This document shows positions 1 through 9,002 of a stretch of 20,824 bases of DNA, piece by piece (positions within the stretch are counted from its first letter, which is position 1; every line of letters starts with the position of its first letter). A model generated the notes under the pieces. That model did not search any database. It was not told the DNA's origin and worked only from the letters and a program-made list of their open reading frames with translations. Made by a program: the position numbers and the translations under genes. The stretch lies in the NCBI GenBank assembly GCA_030374735.1, contig JASCIV010000412.1:1-20824 (forward strand), read 5' to 3'. The DNA comes from Gracilaria caudata. Its lineage: Eukaryota; Rhodophyta; Florideophyceae; Gracilariales; Gracilariaceae.

Positions 1-82
1 TGACCTTACAACTCCGGTTGCAAAATAAAATGAGTTTTCAAGGCACTAAGAAGACTTTTTCACCATGCGGTGCGCATGGTGA
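1..82. other. Left flank of the transposon
   Basis: Host DNA left of the hAT insertion, with no gene visible. It contains a perfect 8-bp stem with a 5-base loop (caccatgc / gcatggtg, 61-81) that ends two bases before the target site duplication. Whether this palindrome attracted the insertion cannot be told from one site. Confidence 0.5.
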
Positions 83-90
83 CGCTTCAG
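83..90. repeat. Target site duplication, left copy
   Basis: The 8 bases cgcttcag occur here and again at 4561-4568, directly outside the two ends of the element. Eight-base target duplications are the hallmark of hAT transposition. The copies are identical, which suggests a fairly recent insertion. Confidence 0.9.
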
Positions 91-175
91 TATGGAAACA
101 TTTAAAACGTTCAATACTTTTTCCATACGTTTTAAACGTTTTCGAGACGTTTAAAACGTGTAAAAGGGGTTCAGA
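91..175 (+). repeat. Left terminal and subterminal repeats of the hAT element
   Basis: The terminal motif TATGGAAA is followed by several copies of (T)TTAAACGT/ACGTTTAAAACGT within about 80 bases. The right end (4455-4560) has the same motif cluster in mixed orientation. In characterised hAT elements such subterminal repeats bind the transposase. Binding here is inferred. Confidence 0.7.
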
Positions 176-322
176 AAAGGCTCAATAAACTTTGAAGGTT
201 TGAATTCAAAATGGCGAGTACTCCGTCCATTACCGTACCACTACACACCAGAGATCACTTCCAATGTTTAATAAACCACTAACAGCGGCCATCTAATCGT
301 CCCAAGACATATCCACTGCCAA

Positions 323-2371
323 ATGGGGCGTCCTCGTGCCAACAGATGGGCATTCTTTGACAAGATCGCTCCAACCACCGGCTTTAAAACTTCTAGAGCG
401 CAATGTAAACACTGTCAGAAAACAGTTTCCGCAAGCTCCCACAACATGGACACACACGTTCGCAACTGTCCATAAACAAAGAGATCAATTGGTGTACTTA
501 TAGACCAACATTCTACACCCACCCAAGATGGAAGTATTGCCCATAGCTCAACTCCTACAACAAACATCAGCAATCAAGCTTCGACTGCGGGACAGAACCA
601 AATAACTCCTACTGTGGGGCCTCTGACCCACTTACTACAAAACATTATAACTATCGAACGAAAGAAGGAACTGGATCTTCTTTTGGCAAAAGCAATTCAC
701 GAAACTGGGTCATCATTTTCAATTTTTGAGCAGAAACCTTGGTTTACTTTCTTTTCAGCACTTGCTCCAAACTGGAAGCTACCGTCTGTTGCAAGAATTT
801 CAGGAGAATTATTGGACACAGTATACAAGGATTGTATGCGTGATTGCGTACAAAAAATAAAGGAGAGCAAAGGAGGAGTTATTGGAATTGATGGAGCCAC
901 AAACAAGCTTTCCAAGTCGGTAAGCAATGTCATTCTTCACATTCCATATCCCATTTGTATCGAGTACATGAAGACGGACTTTAGTCGGGAAACGGCCGAA
1001 AATGTTACTGTTAAGATACAGAAATGTATTCAACGCATTGACCAAAAGGTAGGGATTCCTACTTCCTTCGCATTCATTTCAGACTCCTGCAATGGAATGA
1101 GACTCGTACGAAGATTACTGGTCGAACGAAAAGTGGTTACATGGTCATATGGATGTGCTACTCATTGTCTACACAATCTTAGCATGGATGTCGGAAAACT
1201 CGATGTTATTTCGCAAACTGTAAAGGAATCTCTTTATGTTTCGAAAACGGTGAAGAATGTTGGTTTGATTCGAAAAATATACGACTCTATCTGTCTGGAG
1301 AAGCTACATCACGTGTACTCAATGCAGCTCTTTTCACCGACGAGGTGGACTACAGTTAACATAATGTTGTCTCGTCTTCTCAAAGTGCAATCAGTACTGG
1401 CATACATTCCGTTTGCCTTGTTGAACGAACGACAGCAGAGAGGTATTGATGCTGCTTTTGAGCTACCTAGTTCTCTAACAGTGTTATTGTCTAGTCAGTC
1501 TTTTTGGACACGAGTTCGTGAAGCTCATTCACTGTTTCATTCAGTTTCATTGTTTATTGGACTTCTGGAAGGCGAATCGGCTACGATGGCTGACGCATAT
1601 GCATGTTTTATTGCTACGAAGATTGCAATAAGGGGAGCTAATGTGATCTCGGATGTCGAGAAGAACCAGATCGAGATGTCTTTAATTCGTAGATGGGATC
1701 GTATCTATAGCCCAGTGCATGCCTTAGCCTTTCAATGTGATGCATATTATCTTGAGTTCCGCAACTATGTTTCGATACATTTTGGGGCTGCGCTTTTAGA
1801 ACTCAACAAAGGGTCCCTCACAGACCAGTGCCATACTGCCATCGAGGAGTTAGCGCAAGACGAAGACCACTCGCAGTTGCTTCTTGCCGACTATCTAGAA
1901 TTTTGCATCAATCCCGGCCCTCTCTTGGCCAAGTTGAAAAACGTTCAACCTCGATATGTTTGGGGACAGATGAGGGAAAAATTTCCGCACCTTTCTCTAG
2001 CTTTGGATCAAGTCTACAGAGCTCCAGCATCTACATCGGCCGTGGAAAGGCAACACAAAGTCTCGAAAAGAATTTTGACTCAACTCCGTTGTCGGCTTCA
2101 TGACTTAAACCTTGAGCGTCAAGTTGCTGTAGCGCATAATTCTGCAGTGCTCAGAAGGACGCCTTTACACAAACGACACTCTGGGTTTGACAAGGTTCTC
2201 GAGATTGTAAGGGATATAGTGCACCATCAGGGTTCAACTGTATTATCCGACTTGAATACCGAAGGCCAAGTGGATGTCCAGTGGGACGATGACCTCGTTT
2301 TGCTTGAAATGAGCTTAGCTGAGATAGAGACGCCGTCCTCCATTCCCAACGCGCTGGTTTTTGGCATCTAA
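323..2371 (+). pseudogene. hAT transposase, BED finger separated from catalytic body by one TAA
   Basis: Cut-and-paste transposase for the surrounding element. The ATG at 323 opens a 50-codon BED zinc-finger module with an early W/F pair, C-x2-C (CKHC) and H-x3-C (HVRNC), closed by TAA at 473-475. The same frame then stays open to 2371, 632 further codons. Numbered from the GTG at 614, the body shows a DUF659-like RNase H core: D93 in GIDGATN, D157 in FISDSCNG, the CATH motif at 181-184, the SPTRW motif at 241-245, and a C-terminal hATC dimerisation region with E478 in STSAVERQHK. D93, D157 and E478 are the likely catalytic triad, inferred from family knowledge. Apart from the TAA the frame is intact, so it is either a recent nonsense mutation, a sequencing error, or bypassed by readthrough or splicing. 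No ATG lies near the start of the body. Confidence 0.85.
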
Positions 2372-2820
2372 TTGATGCCCGATAGTTGAAATGAAGGCCC
2401 AGTAAATTTACCTTGAGATGTCTGCGAAAGAATGAGACCGTTCGCAGTGCAAAGTTTCGAGTTCGCTTCCTGAACGATCTACATCACAGATTACATCGTA
2501 ACAAAGCTGGTTCATGTGTCGTTCTTTTGATGATTCGAAGCAAGGGTGGTGAACGCTTAACAGAGTGTTTTTTCATGGTACAGTGCATGGAGGCGGCACC
2601 ATGATGTGGGTGTGGCGCCGTTTTCAGGCGGGTGTTGTAGGCGGTCTCCGGAACCTTCTCTGCCCAGCATCGTGATATAGGCAACTCTGGTGTCTTAACA
2701 GAACTGTGGGTTAACACCATAGAAAGGTGCACGTGTGTTTTCGTAGCCGCTCGACGTGAAGAGTGCGGACCGATCGAAAAGGCCAATGTGATGTGTGTTT
2801 TGGGGTGGCAGAATGGCAGG
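2372..2820. other. Transposon interior 3' of the transposase
   Basis: About 450 bases between the transposase stop and the possible minus-strand ORF. A 165-codon minus-strand frame (2484-2981) crosses it, rich in His, Thr and Pro, but no domain is recognisable. Probably 3' UTR and spacer of the element. Confidence 0.4.
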
Positions 2821-3249
2821 TTAGTCGTTGGGTTCCATGTTTGCTGCGATTTTGAGAAGCATCTTCGGCGGCTTGGGGCGTAACCTGGGTGGGGGCGTTT
2901 GGGAAGGCCTAGTATTCTGCTGCCAATGTGGTACGTCGGCGGCGTAATTGCAGCGGTGGCGGGAAACGTTTTGCGCGGCATACTTGTAGAGACAGCCGTT
3001 ACAGTATATGCACATAGGCCTAGTCGTTCGCGTGGTGGACGGATCGATCTGCAACGTAGTTGGCACGGTTTCCGAGGTCGTCGTTCGAGTAACGAGAGAC
3101 GTGGATGTTTTCGACGGAAGACCGGGAATGCCGATTGAATGGTTTGCAGCGAGAGAAACGGTGATATGCTCCGCGTACTGGTTGACTTTTTGAGTAACGA
3201 GTTCGCAAGTGGTTGCTGGCTTGTTCCACGGTGTGGCCGAGGGATACAT
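2821..3249 (-). CDS. Possible second transposon ORF, small zinc-finger-like protein
   Basis: A 142-codon frame convergent with the transposase. I chose the ATG at 3249 because further upstream the frame runs into the 85-bp minisatellite and becomes Arg/Ala-rich low complexity. The middle (about residues 45-78) is Thr/Ser-rich. Residues 80-100 hold C80-x2-C83, C86, H98 and C100 in a context (CLYKYAAQNVSRHRC) resembling a BED or C2H2-type finger. The tail is Pro-rich and basic. Some DNA transposons, MuDR for example, carry a convergent accessory gene, so this could be an accessory DNA-binding protein or a captured host fragment. Function is unknown and coding status is unproven. Confidence 0.35.
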   Translation of the reverse strand: MYPSATPWNKPATTCELVTQKVNQYAEHITVSLAANHSIGIPGLPSKTSTSLVTRTTTSETVPTTLQIDPSTTRTTRPMCIYCNGCLYKYAAQNVSRHRCNYAADVPHWQQNTRPSQTPPPRLRPKPPKMLLKIAANMEPND

Positions 3250-3355
3250 TTCGTTGTCGGCTTCAGTGCGATGCCAATGCGGTGAACAGGCTACGTTGCC
3301 AACACCCCGTGTCGCCGTCGCCGCCGTCGCCGGCAGCGACGGCGCGCAGGACCTA

Positions 3356-3779
3356 CATGGCCAGCAGCCGCTCACATTTAGGCACAGAGCGCGCGCCGCT
3401 TGACGTCGCGCGCGGCGTCGTTCGCGCCACGCTGCCGCTGTAGCGCCAGCAGCCGCTCGCCCTGAGGCACAGAGCGTGTGCCGCTCGACATCGCGGGCGG
3501 CGTCGTGCGCGGCAGGCTGCCGCTGTAGCGCCAGCAGCCACTCGCTCTGAAGCACAGAACGCGTGCCGCTCGACGTTGCGCGCGGCGTCGTGCGCGCCAC
3601 GCTGCCGCTGCGGCGCAAGCAGCGCGGCTGACACGTCGCGAAGCCGCTTTTCGCCATCGCCGTTGTCGCCGGCATCCACGGCGCGCATCTTCTGCAGCGA
3701 CAGCAGTCGCTCGCCCTGAACCACAGAGCGCGCGCCTTTCGGCGTCGCGCACGGCGTCGTGCGCGCCACGCTGCCGCTG
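3356..3779. repeat. 85-bp GC-rich minisatellite inside the hAT element
   Basis: Three contiguous copies of an 85-bp unit lie at 3356-3440, 3441-3525 and 3526-3610, each ending gctgccgctg. A fourth diverged copy ends at 3779. The fourth copy and the first are preceded by a related stretch (about 3305-3355 and 3645-3694, containing gtcgccggca), so there is a higher-order repeat. Because 85 is not a multiple of 3, translation rotates frames between copies. The long Arg/Ala-rich frames here (up to 471 codons on the minus strand) are therefore best explained by GC-rich repeats lacking stop codons. Confidence 0.85.
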
Positions 3780-4454
3780 TAGTGCCAGCAGAGCGGCCGA
3801 AGCGTCGCCGAGCCGCGCGTCGGTGGCGATGGCGCACTCCAGCTGCACTATCGCCCCACAGAAATCGGCCCACATCCAGCACGCCTAGTGGCCTGCGGGC
3901 CCCCACCGCCGCGACACGAACAAGATGCGTCGCGAAGGCGGCCAGGCTCGCGGCCGCGGCGGGGAAAAAACTGAGGCTAGAGCTGGAGGGACTTGTCGTG
4001 GCGGTTGCGCGGTTGCGCGGTGGCGCGTTGGCGAGGCGATGGCCGTAGCGCGATACGCGGTTGGGCGGTGGCGGTAGTTGCGAAACAGTCATATACAGCA
4101 GACGGGGAGGGGCCGGATTAGTGTGGCAAACCGGCGGGAAGGGCAATGGGACGGGCGCCGGCTGGCGCGCGCAGGCGGGCGTCCGGCGGCGGGCGGGGGC
4201 AGGCGAGCATCCGGCGGCGGGTGCGCGAGCACGCATAGGTTAGCTGCGGAGCAGCGCGCGCAAAGCAGACCAGCGCGAGCAGTCGTGTTGTGGTTCTTGC
4301 CTGGCGGGGCTGCTTCCGGACGGTGTCGGACAAATGTTGTCAAGTCGCGTCATCAGACTTGAGAGATTCAGTCTCTTTGAGCTCAAATTTCGGCTCAATT
4401 CTAGCCAATGAATTCACCATGGTCACAAAATTTAATTACAGTACATGAAGATAC
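3780..4454. other. GC-rich right interior of the hAT element
   Basis: About 675 bases, strongly GC-rich up to roughly 4330, with simple repeated blocks such as gcggttgcgcggttgcgcggtggcg (around 4000-4030) and ggcgggcg (around 4160-4220). Only low-complexity Arg/Ala/Pro frames are open. No domain is recognisable. Composition changes to AT-rich near 4350, before the subterminal repeats. Confidence 0.6.
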
Positions 4455-4560
4455 ACTGTAATGTTTTGAACGTGTTCTGAACGTTGTCGAGTATTGAATA
4501 CGTGTAAAACGCGTTTAAAACGTGTGATTTAGTTCAAAACGTTTTTTGAACATTTCCATA
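4455..4560 (-). repeat. Right terminal and subterminal repeats of the hAT element
   Basis: The reverse complement begins TATGGAAATGTTC and matches the left end. Motifs such as gaacgt, gtttaaaacgt and caaaacgtt are densely repeated. The boundary at 4560 is fixed by the target duplication that follows. Confidence 0.75.
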
Positions 4561-4568
4561 CGCTTCAG
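4561..4568. repeat. Target site duplication, right copy
   Basis: Identical to bases 83-90 (cgcttcag). Joining the flanks through a single copy predicts the empty site ggtgacgcttcagtggcg. Confidence 0.9.
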
Positions 4569-4695
4569 TGGCGTACTCACACTGACAAGTAGTAGATCAA
4601 AGTGTCGAGATGACACAAGCTGACGGGTTGCAAACTAAGAGAACAAGTGGTTTGGATGGACACGTCTTCAACGAGGACACTGCTACTTATGATCC

Positions 4696-5091
4696 TCATG
4701 CCGGTCGTCGTCTGTTCTGCCACCATTTCAAGCTTAAGCGACTGATAAGCCAGGCAGGATTGCCGTTGCTGTTCATGCCAGAGCTGTACGTAATCCGTGC
4801 TCCTGAATTGGCGACATTGTTGGCACCAAAACCGTTCAAATTGTTTTGGTCTTCGAGAGTTGAACGTCGTGTTACGCGCATTAATGTGTCGCACAGATCA
4901 AGTCGTCCATTTCCGAACACAGCAAGATCATGGAAGGCGTCTTTCTGACGGAAAGATGAGTAAAGGTCCTGTCCTATGATCCCATTTGTGATATTACGCT
5001 TAGACCAAACGATGGGATCGGAAATGCTTGCGCCGCATGCAAGCGAAATGGAGAGAAGCAGAACCGCCACAAATGGCATGAAAGAGTACAT
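4696..5091 (-). CDS. Possible small secreted protein (131 aa)
   Basis: The ATG at 5091 begins a protein with a signal-peptide-like N terminus: residues 6-19 are hydrophobic (PFVAVLLLSISLAC), with likely cleavage near ACG-A. One N-glycosylation sequon (NIT, residue 33) and an Asn-rich stretch (83-111) follow. A strong TATA box (5199-5205) lies 108 bases upstream, which supports this start; the frame opens 117 bases earlier but that part overlaps the TATA region. The protein family is not recognised. The C terminus may be frameshifted, because another minus frame stays open from 4894 to 4577. An opposing plus-strand reading covers the same DNA, so coding status is uncertain. Confidence 0.42.
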   Translation of the reverse strand: MYSFMPFVAVLLLSISLACGASISDPIVWSKRNITNGIIGQDLYSSFRQKDAFHDLAVFGNGRLDLCDTLMRVTRRSTLEDQNNLNGFGANNVANSGARITYSSGMNSNGNPAWLISRLSLKWWQNRRRPA

Positions 5092-5363
5092 GATTTCAGA
5101 GTCGGACTGGAACAATTCTTGGAGTATGAGCACCCAGCTGTTCCTTGGCAGTTTTTGCACACAGCCAAAGAGCAGGTAAGCTGAAGCTACTCGATACTTT
5201 TTATACACAGCAAACTCTCTCAGATTTTCATCACAGCTATCGTGCCAACCTTATTCAGTCGTTTAAGGAACATGCCTGTCCTGAGAGGCAGATTGCAGGC
5301 ACTTCTTTTCCGAAGAGTATTCTCTCGAACGAATACATAACAGTTCTCAAAGTTCAGGGTTGA
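4960..5363 (+). CDS. Alternative plus-strand coding reading with a 35-nt intron
   Basis: On the plus strand a frame is open from 4960 to 5175, ending HTAKEQ before a near-ideal splice donor CAG|GTAAGC. Removing 5176-5210 (acceptor TACACAG|CAA) joins it in phase 0 to an open frame that runs to the stop at 5361-5363. The translated composition is protein-like (GNACAACKRNGEKQ in exon 1; Arg, His, Trp and Phe well spread). There is no ATG, so upstream exons or frameshifts would be needed. Open frames at 4610-4948 (starting with an ATG) and 4797-4979 could be their remains. No family is recognised. This competes with the minus-strand secreted-protein call. Confidence 0.3.
5199..5205 (-). promoter_or_regulatory. 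TATA box for the 5091 start (minus strand)
   Basis: The minus strand reads TATAAAA within gtgtataaaaagta, 108 bases upstream of the ATG at 5091. The spacing matches the other TATA-to-ATG distances in the window (about 110-150). Confidence 0.5.
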
Positions 5364-7118
5364 GATCACGGTCTTCCTGGAACTTTATTTGTTTCAAAGA
5401 ATGGAATTGGATGCATATCAGTTTTAAAACAACACAGTGTTGACATTATTGTACACGAGTAATCGATGGTGTTGAGATTAAGCTGGTTTTGACTTATTAT
5501 CCATCTGGTATATGAAGAAGCGCCCCTGAAAGCATAGTGATTAAAGCATGGAAACCAGCAGAGCTACAATTAGCATCAGAAGGTACAAGTGGTTTGACCG
5601 TAATTGTTGTTGAAGCGATTCTACACAGAATACGAGCGAAAGCATTTTGACTATAGCCGCGTGTGACAGGAGTCGTGTCATATTATCCTTTTCTTTCTAA
5701 CACGTTCTTGATGGGTCAGAGGCACCTTCGTGTACTCTACCTTACCCGGTAAACTGTTTTCGGTCAAATTTGATTATAAACATTGCTGGAGGGATAAAAT
5801 CTCAATCTCCTGCAGCATTATTCGCAACCACAAATTTAAAGATGAGCTCCAACATGACGACGCCATGGATGATTGCGAGTTATCCCCGTTGCTGCTATGG
5901 CGGTCCATGTTTCTAAGGCGAAAACTATCCGACCAACAATTACAGCTGTATGGCGCTCCAACGCGCGTTGCGACAATGAAACGCGAGTGTGTTCTCGTGA
6001 CTCACAACACACAAGGCAGCGAACAATGATGCGCGAAGACAAATACGAAGGTAGTAGGCGCTTGTTGGAAGTTCCATGCATGCTATTGGCAGACTCTGCA
6101 AACATAAAGCTGATGCATGCGATCTTGACACGATGAGACTTGATGTGCTTTCGTGCGCCCGGCAGCAAAGTGCAGCATTCGGTAGATGTGCGCGTGCACG
6201 TCGCTGCTTGTTTACCAACTGATCGTCTCTAGACTGGATGTCTTTATTAGAAAACTTATTTTATATTGGAGAGTGGGCTCCTTTGTTAAAATCTGTATAT
6301 TATTGCGATGCCACATTGCTAAAATTATATGACATGCACTGGTTAATTAATCATTGACATCAATCAAGTTATTCAATCTACTGTTTAATCTACTCGTTAC
6401 AATTTAAAAAAATTGTAACGAGGCGTTACAATTTTATAAAATTGTAACGAGTAGATGGCCTCAGTTAACGTTCTTCATAATTTATTCTACTTATTAGTTT
6501 AACAAAGCTTAAGGAGCATAAAAATTTCAAGGTAAGCATTATTTTAAGACAGACAACTCGACCGTTACAGATGGCATTGTTGCTTCTGTTGCGATTCAGT
6601 AGCCTTGTGTGTTAGTTTCTGTATGGAAAGAGATTGCTAGTATACTTCCCCTTGCGTGAAGACTGCAAAACGATTTTGTAGCACAGCCTTTCCTGCTCTG
6701 AGCATTGTGTGCACTCCAAAGCACGAGCCCAGCAAATACATCTTAGCCAAGCTTGTGCAATGCTAAAGTGAATTGTTGCCACATTCTTGACAACACAGCG
6801 ATGACCGTCGGAGAGGCTCTCTTCCCAAGTGAAAACAAAACGCATGCGCCAATTGCTAGCTTTCTCTCTTGCAGTTGAAATCTAACATATAATGAGACTA
6901 CTCCTTGGAATCGCATGATTCATTAAGGTTCTCCTTCTGCCTTCACGACCACAATCAGGATTCAATCACCCTCTTGTAGCCTGCCTTTCAGGTTTCAGCA
7001 CTCAAGCATATTTATCGATAACAAATGAAAACAGAATCGATTGCACAATTACTTGCCACATCGAGTCCCCCATGCCTGCACTCCGCAGGGGTCCGTACGA
7101 GAGTGAATCCTGATTACT
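5364..7118. other. Intergenic region, no supported gene
   Basis: Short frames on both strands (for example 5730-6029 plus, 5836-6168 minus, 6612-6845 minus) have no recognisable domain, signal peptide or TATA box and overlap one another. The only clear structure is the palindrome cluster at 6388-6456, listed separately. The last part is the 3' flank of the 7119 gene. Confidence 0.5.
6388..6456. repeat. Nested palindrome cluster, four alternating copies of one arm
   Basis: An arm of the form (atcta)ctcgttacaattt occurs four times in alternating orientation: 6388-6405 (+), 6410-6422 (-), 6424-6435 (+) and 6438-6456 (-). The outer arms pair perfectly over 18 bp. The inner pairs form two hairpins, one with a 4-base loop and one a perfect 26-bp palindrome (6424-6449). 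It could form one large or two small cruciforms. It may derive from transposon inverted repeats. Confidence 0.9.
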
Positions 7119-9002
7119 TCAATATGTGCGCCAGTCTATCTCTTCAAAGGCGATTACTGTTCGAATATGCTTTCCTCTGAGAGACTTCACGATTGTCATC
7201 ACTTCTTTTGATACGTCATCAATGCCGCTTTCGGTTAAAGCCGTTGTGAAAGAGTAATATTCCATTTCGTCTCCTGACATGCGCATCCATTGGTCTGCAA
7301 CTGGCCACACTTTTGAAACAGTTCCACGTTTCGGATCATCATCAATCATTCGAACCAGCACGGCGCCATACAGTTCAACACCATTTCCCTCGAGTTTTGC
7401 TCTTGCTATCATCCAGGGCCTACCCGCATAATAAAGACAATCGTATTGTCTCTTCATATCCTGAATATTAATATGTCTCCCATACTCAGGGTTCCCGACG
7501 AATTCTTGGATTCCTTCCCACTTGTTGTCAATCCCCCTCGCACGGATGGGATCCCGTGCTTTTGATACCCTCCTCTTCTCTTCTTGTCCATCAATTCTCA
7601 GTGATGCCTTCTGATACCGCGCCAACAAATGGAAGATAGCATTCTCCTGAACTGCTTCTTGATTTTGTTGTTCAATATCTCCCAGCCCTAGCATAATTGT
7701 ATCCAAACCTTTACCTGTCGCCACCTGGTTTACGAACGACATCAAATTACTTCTATTCCATTCATCGTTGCGCAACTCTTCGTCACCAATCTCTCCAGTC
7801 ACGATGTCCACTACCAGCTCCTCAATTGCTCTCTTAACTCCCCACCTGTTTCCCACCAACTTCGTCACGCTCTTGTTCACTCCAGATCTCAACTTCAAAT
7901 TCTTGAAATGATTATCTTCTTCAGTTGCATGGAGCCATCTAAGTGTCCAATCAGCCGGATTGACCACCTGAACTACGCCCAAACACATCTTCGCCATCCG
8001 CTCAAACACGGCTTGCAGTCCGCGAAGCTCATGATCCAACACAACAGCTGGATACAATGCAAACGGAAGCAATCCGACGCGCTGCCACACCGCTTGCTTG
8101 GAATATCCCATCATTGCCAGATCCACCATCCAGATCCTCGCTCCCTTTCCGCCTGTCAGTGTGTTCAGAATCATTAGCAGGGACTTCATTTGTTTGTCAT
8201 CCAATCTCCACGGTGAGGGCTGTGTCTTGGGTGAATAAAGCACAGCGAAAATCGGTACGCTGGAATGTGTCACATCATAAATGCTTTGGGCCAACGCACG
8301 TTTATCTCGAGCGATAACCTGATCGCGGAGTTGATACAAATCGTGATGCGTGTCCGTGGAGAATGGTCTCGACAAACCGCTTTGCACGAGCGACAGTACA
8401 GAATCCGACAGTGGCTCAAATCTGGGTAAGTGCAATGCGGTGAACGTGATGCCGTTCTCGATACCTGCGAGTGCGTAGGTGAGTTGCTCGAGCAGAGCGT
8501 TCACAGCAGAGCAGGCAAGTGCCCTGTCCACATTGGAGGAGGACACGCGCCATGCCCTGTCCAACATGGAGGAGGACACGTGCCACTGTGGAGCGGGAAA
8601 ACGGAGATGTTGTTCGCGGAGCTGATCGCAAGTGGAAGTGAAATGAGAGTGATTGACTCTGTCGGCGTCGGGATGGAGCTGGAAATGGTCTTCATTTTTT
8701 CTTTTATCGGTGCTTTCGTGAATAAAATCTCTCAGAGCCACTGGATCAGAAAGGATGTGCTCAGGAATATTGGAAAGAAATTGATGCGGGTCTGAGACGC
8801 TTGGAGAGTTAGTGGAAAACACTCGGTCCACCACTGGATCTCGATCTGAGTGAAGAGCATGAGGGCGAGGATTGGAGGATGAGCCAGGATGGAACAAAGG
8901 GGAAGGGATGGGGGTGGATGCGGAGGCATCGGAGAGATGCTGTTGGAGAACTGAATCGAAGTCGGAAACTTTCTTATGGACGTACTTTTGAAATCGCTTC
9001 AT
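7119..9002 (-). CDS. Large intronless protein of an unrecognised family (627 aa), paralog of the 9687 gene
   Basis: The frame is open further upstream to a GTG at 9065, but the first in-frame ATG is at 9002, giving MKRFQKYVHKK. That resembles the basic start of the divergent neighbour (MLRKLKKVSKAWKK). Residues 25-130 are Ser/Pro/His-rich and probably disordered. An 11-residue tandem repeat, W(H/R)VSSS(M/N)(L/V)DRA, occurs twice near residues 140-161. The conserved core starts at VPIFAVLYS (about 249), continues through ARIWMVDLAMMG (288) and VGLLPFALYPAVVLD (309). The C-terminal block is LYGAVLVRMIDDDPKRGTV (544-562). These three blocks align with the 9687 protein. The core alternates hydrophobic strands and helices and recalls TIR- or HET-like alpha/beta folds, but that is a guess. 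There is no signal peptide or obvious membrane segment. Confidence 0.85.
   Translation of the reverse strand: MKRFQKYVHKKVSDFDSVLQQHLSDASASTPIPSPLFHPGSSSNPRPHALHSDRDPVVDRVFSTNSPSVSDPHQFLSNIPEHILSDPVALRDFIHESTDKRKNEDHFQLHPDADRVNHSHFTSTCDQLREQHLRFPAPQWHVSSSMLDRAWRVSSSNVDRALACSAVNALLEQLTYALAGIENGITFTALHLPRFEPLSDSVLSLVQSGLSRPFSTDTHHDLYQLRDQVIARDKRALAQSIYDVTHSSVPIFAVLYSPKTQPSPWRLDDKQMKSLLMILNTLTGGKGARIWMVDLAMMGYSKQAVWQRVGLLPFALYPAVVLDHELRGLQAVFERMAKMCLGVVQVVNPADWTLRWLHATEEDNHFKNLKLRSGVNKSVTKLVGNRWGVKRAIEELVVDIVTGEIGDEELRNDEWNRSNLMSFVNQVATGKGLDTIMLGLGDIEQQNQEAVQENAIFHLLARYQKASLRIDGQEEKRRVSKARDPIRARGIDNKWEGIQEFVGNPEYGRHINIQDMKRQYDCLYYAGRPWMIARAKLEGNGVELYGAVLVRMIDDDPKRGTVSKVWPVADQWMRMSGDEMEYYSFTTALTESGIDDVSKEVMTIVKSLRGKHIRTVIAFEEIDWRTY
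8520..8585 (-). repeat. In-frame 33-bp tandem duplication
   Basis: Two 33-bp units (8520-8552 and 8553-8585) encode the 11-residue repeat WHVSSSMLDRA / WRVSSSNVDRA. The unit length is a multiple of three and the differences between copies leave the frame open, consistent with a gene under coding constraint. Confidence 0.85.

Larger units (their letters stand above)
91..4560 (+). mobile_element. Complete hAT-superfamily DNA transposon (4470 bp)
   Basis: The element starts TATGGAAACATTTAAAACG and the reverse complement of its right end starts TATGGAAATGTTC, giving imperfect terminal inverted repeats of about 20 bp. Perfect 8-bp direct repeats (cgcttcag) flank it. Inside are a hAT transposase frame on the plus strand (323-2371) and a GC-rich 2-kb right half with a minisatellite and a possible minus-strand ORF. 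Both ends carry dense copies of AAACGT/ACGTTT, as expected for subterminal transposase-binding sites. Superfamily assignment rests on the transposase plus the duplication length. The only visible defect is one in-frame stop in the transposase, so the element may need a helper or may still be partly active. Confidence 0.9.

Noticed and set aside
3250..4236. Large Arg/Ala-rich protein on the minus strand (upstream part of a 471-codon frame)
   Set aside because: It lies over an 85-bp, non-multiple-of-three minisatellite in GC-rich DNA; several frames on both strands are open for the same reason.
5836..6218. Overlapping 92- and 110-codon minus frames
   Set aside because: They overlap each other and a plus frame, with no signal peptide, domain or TATA box.
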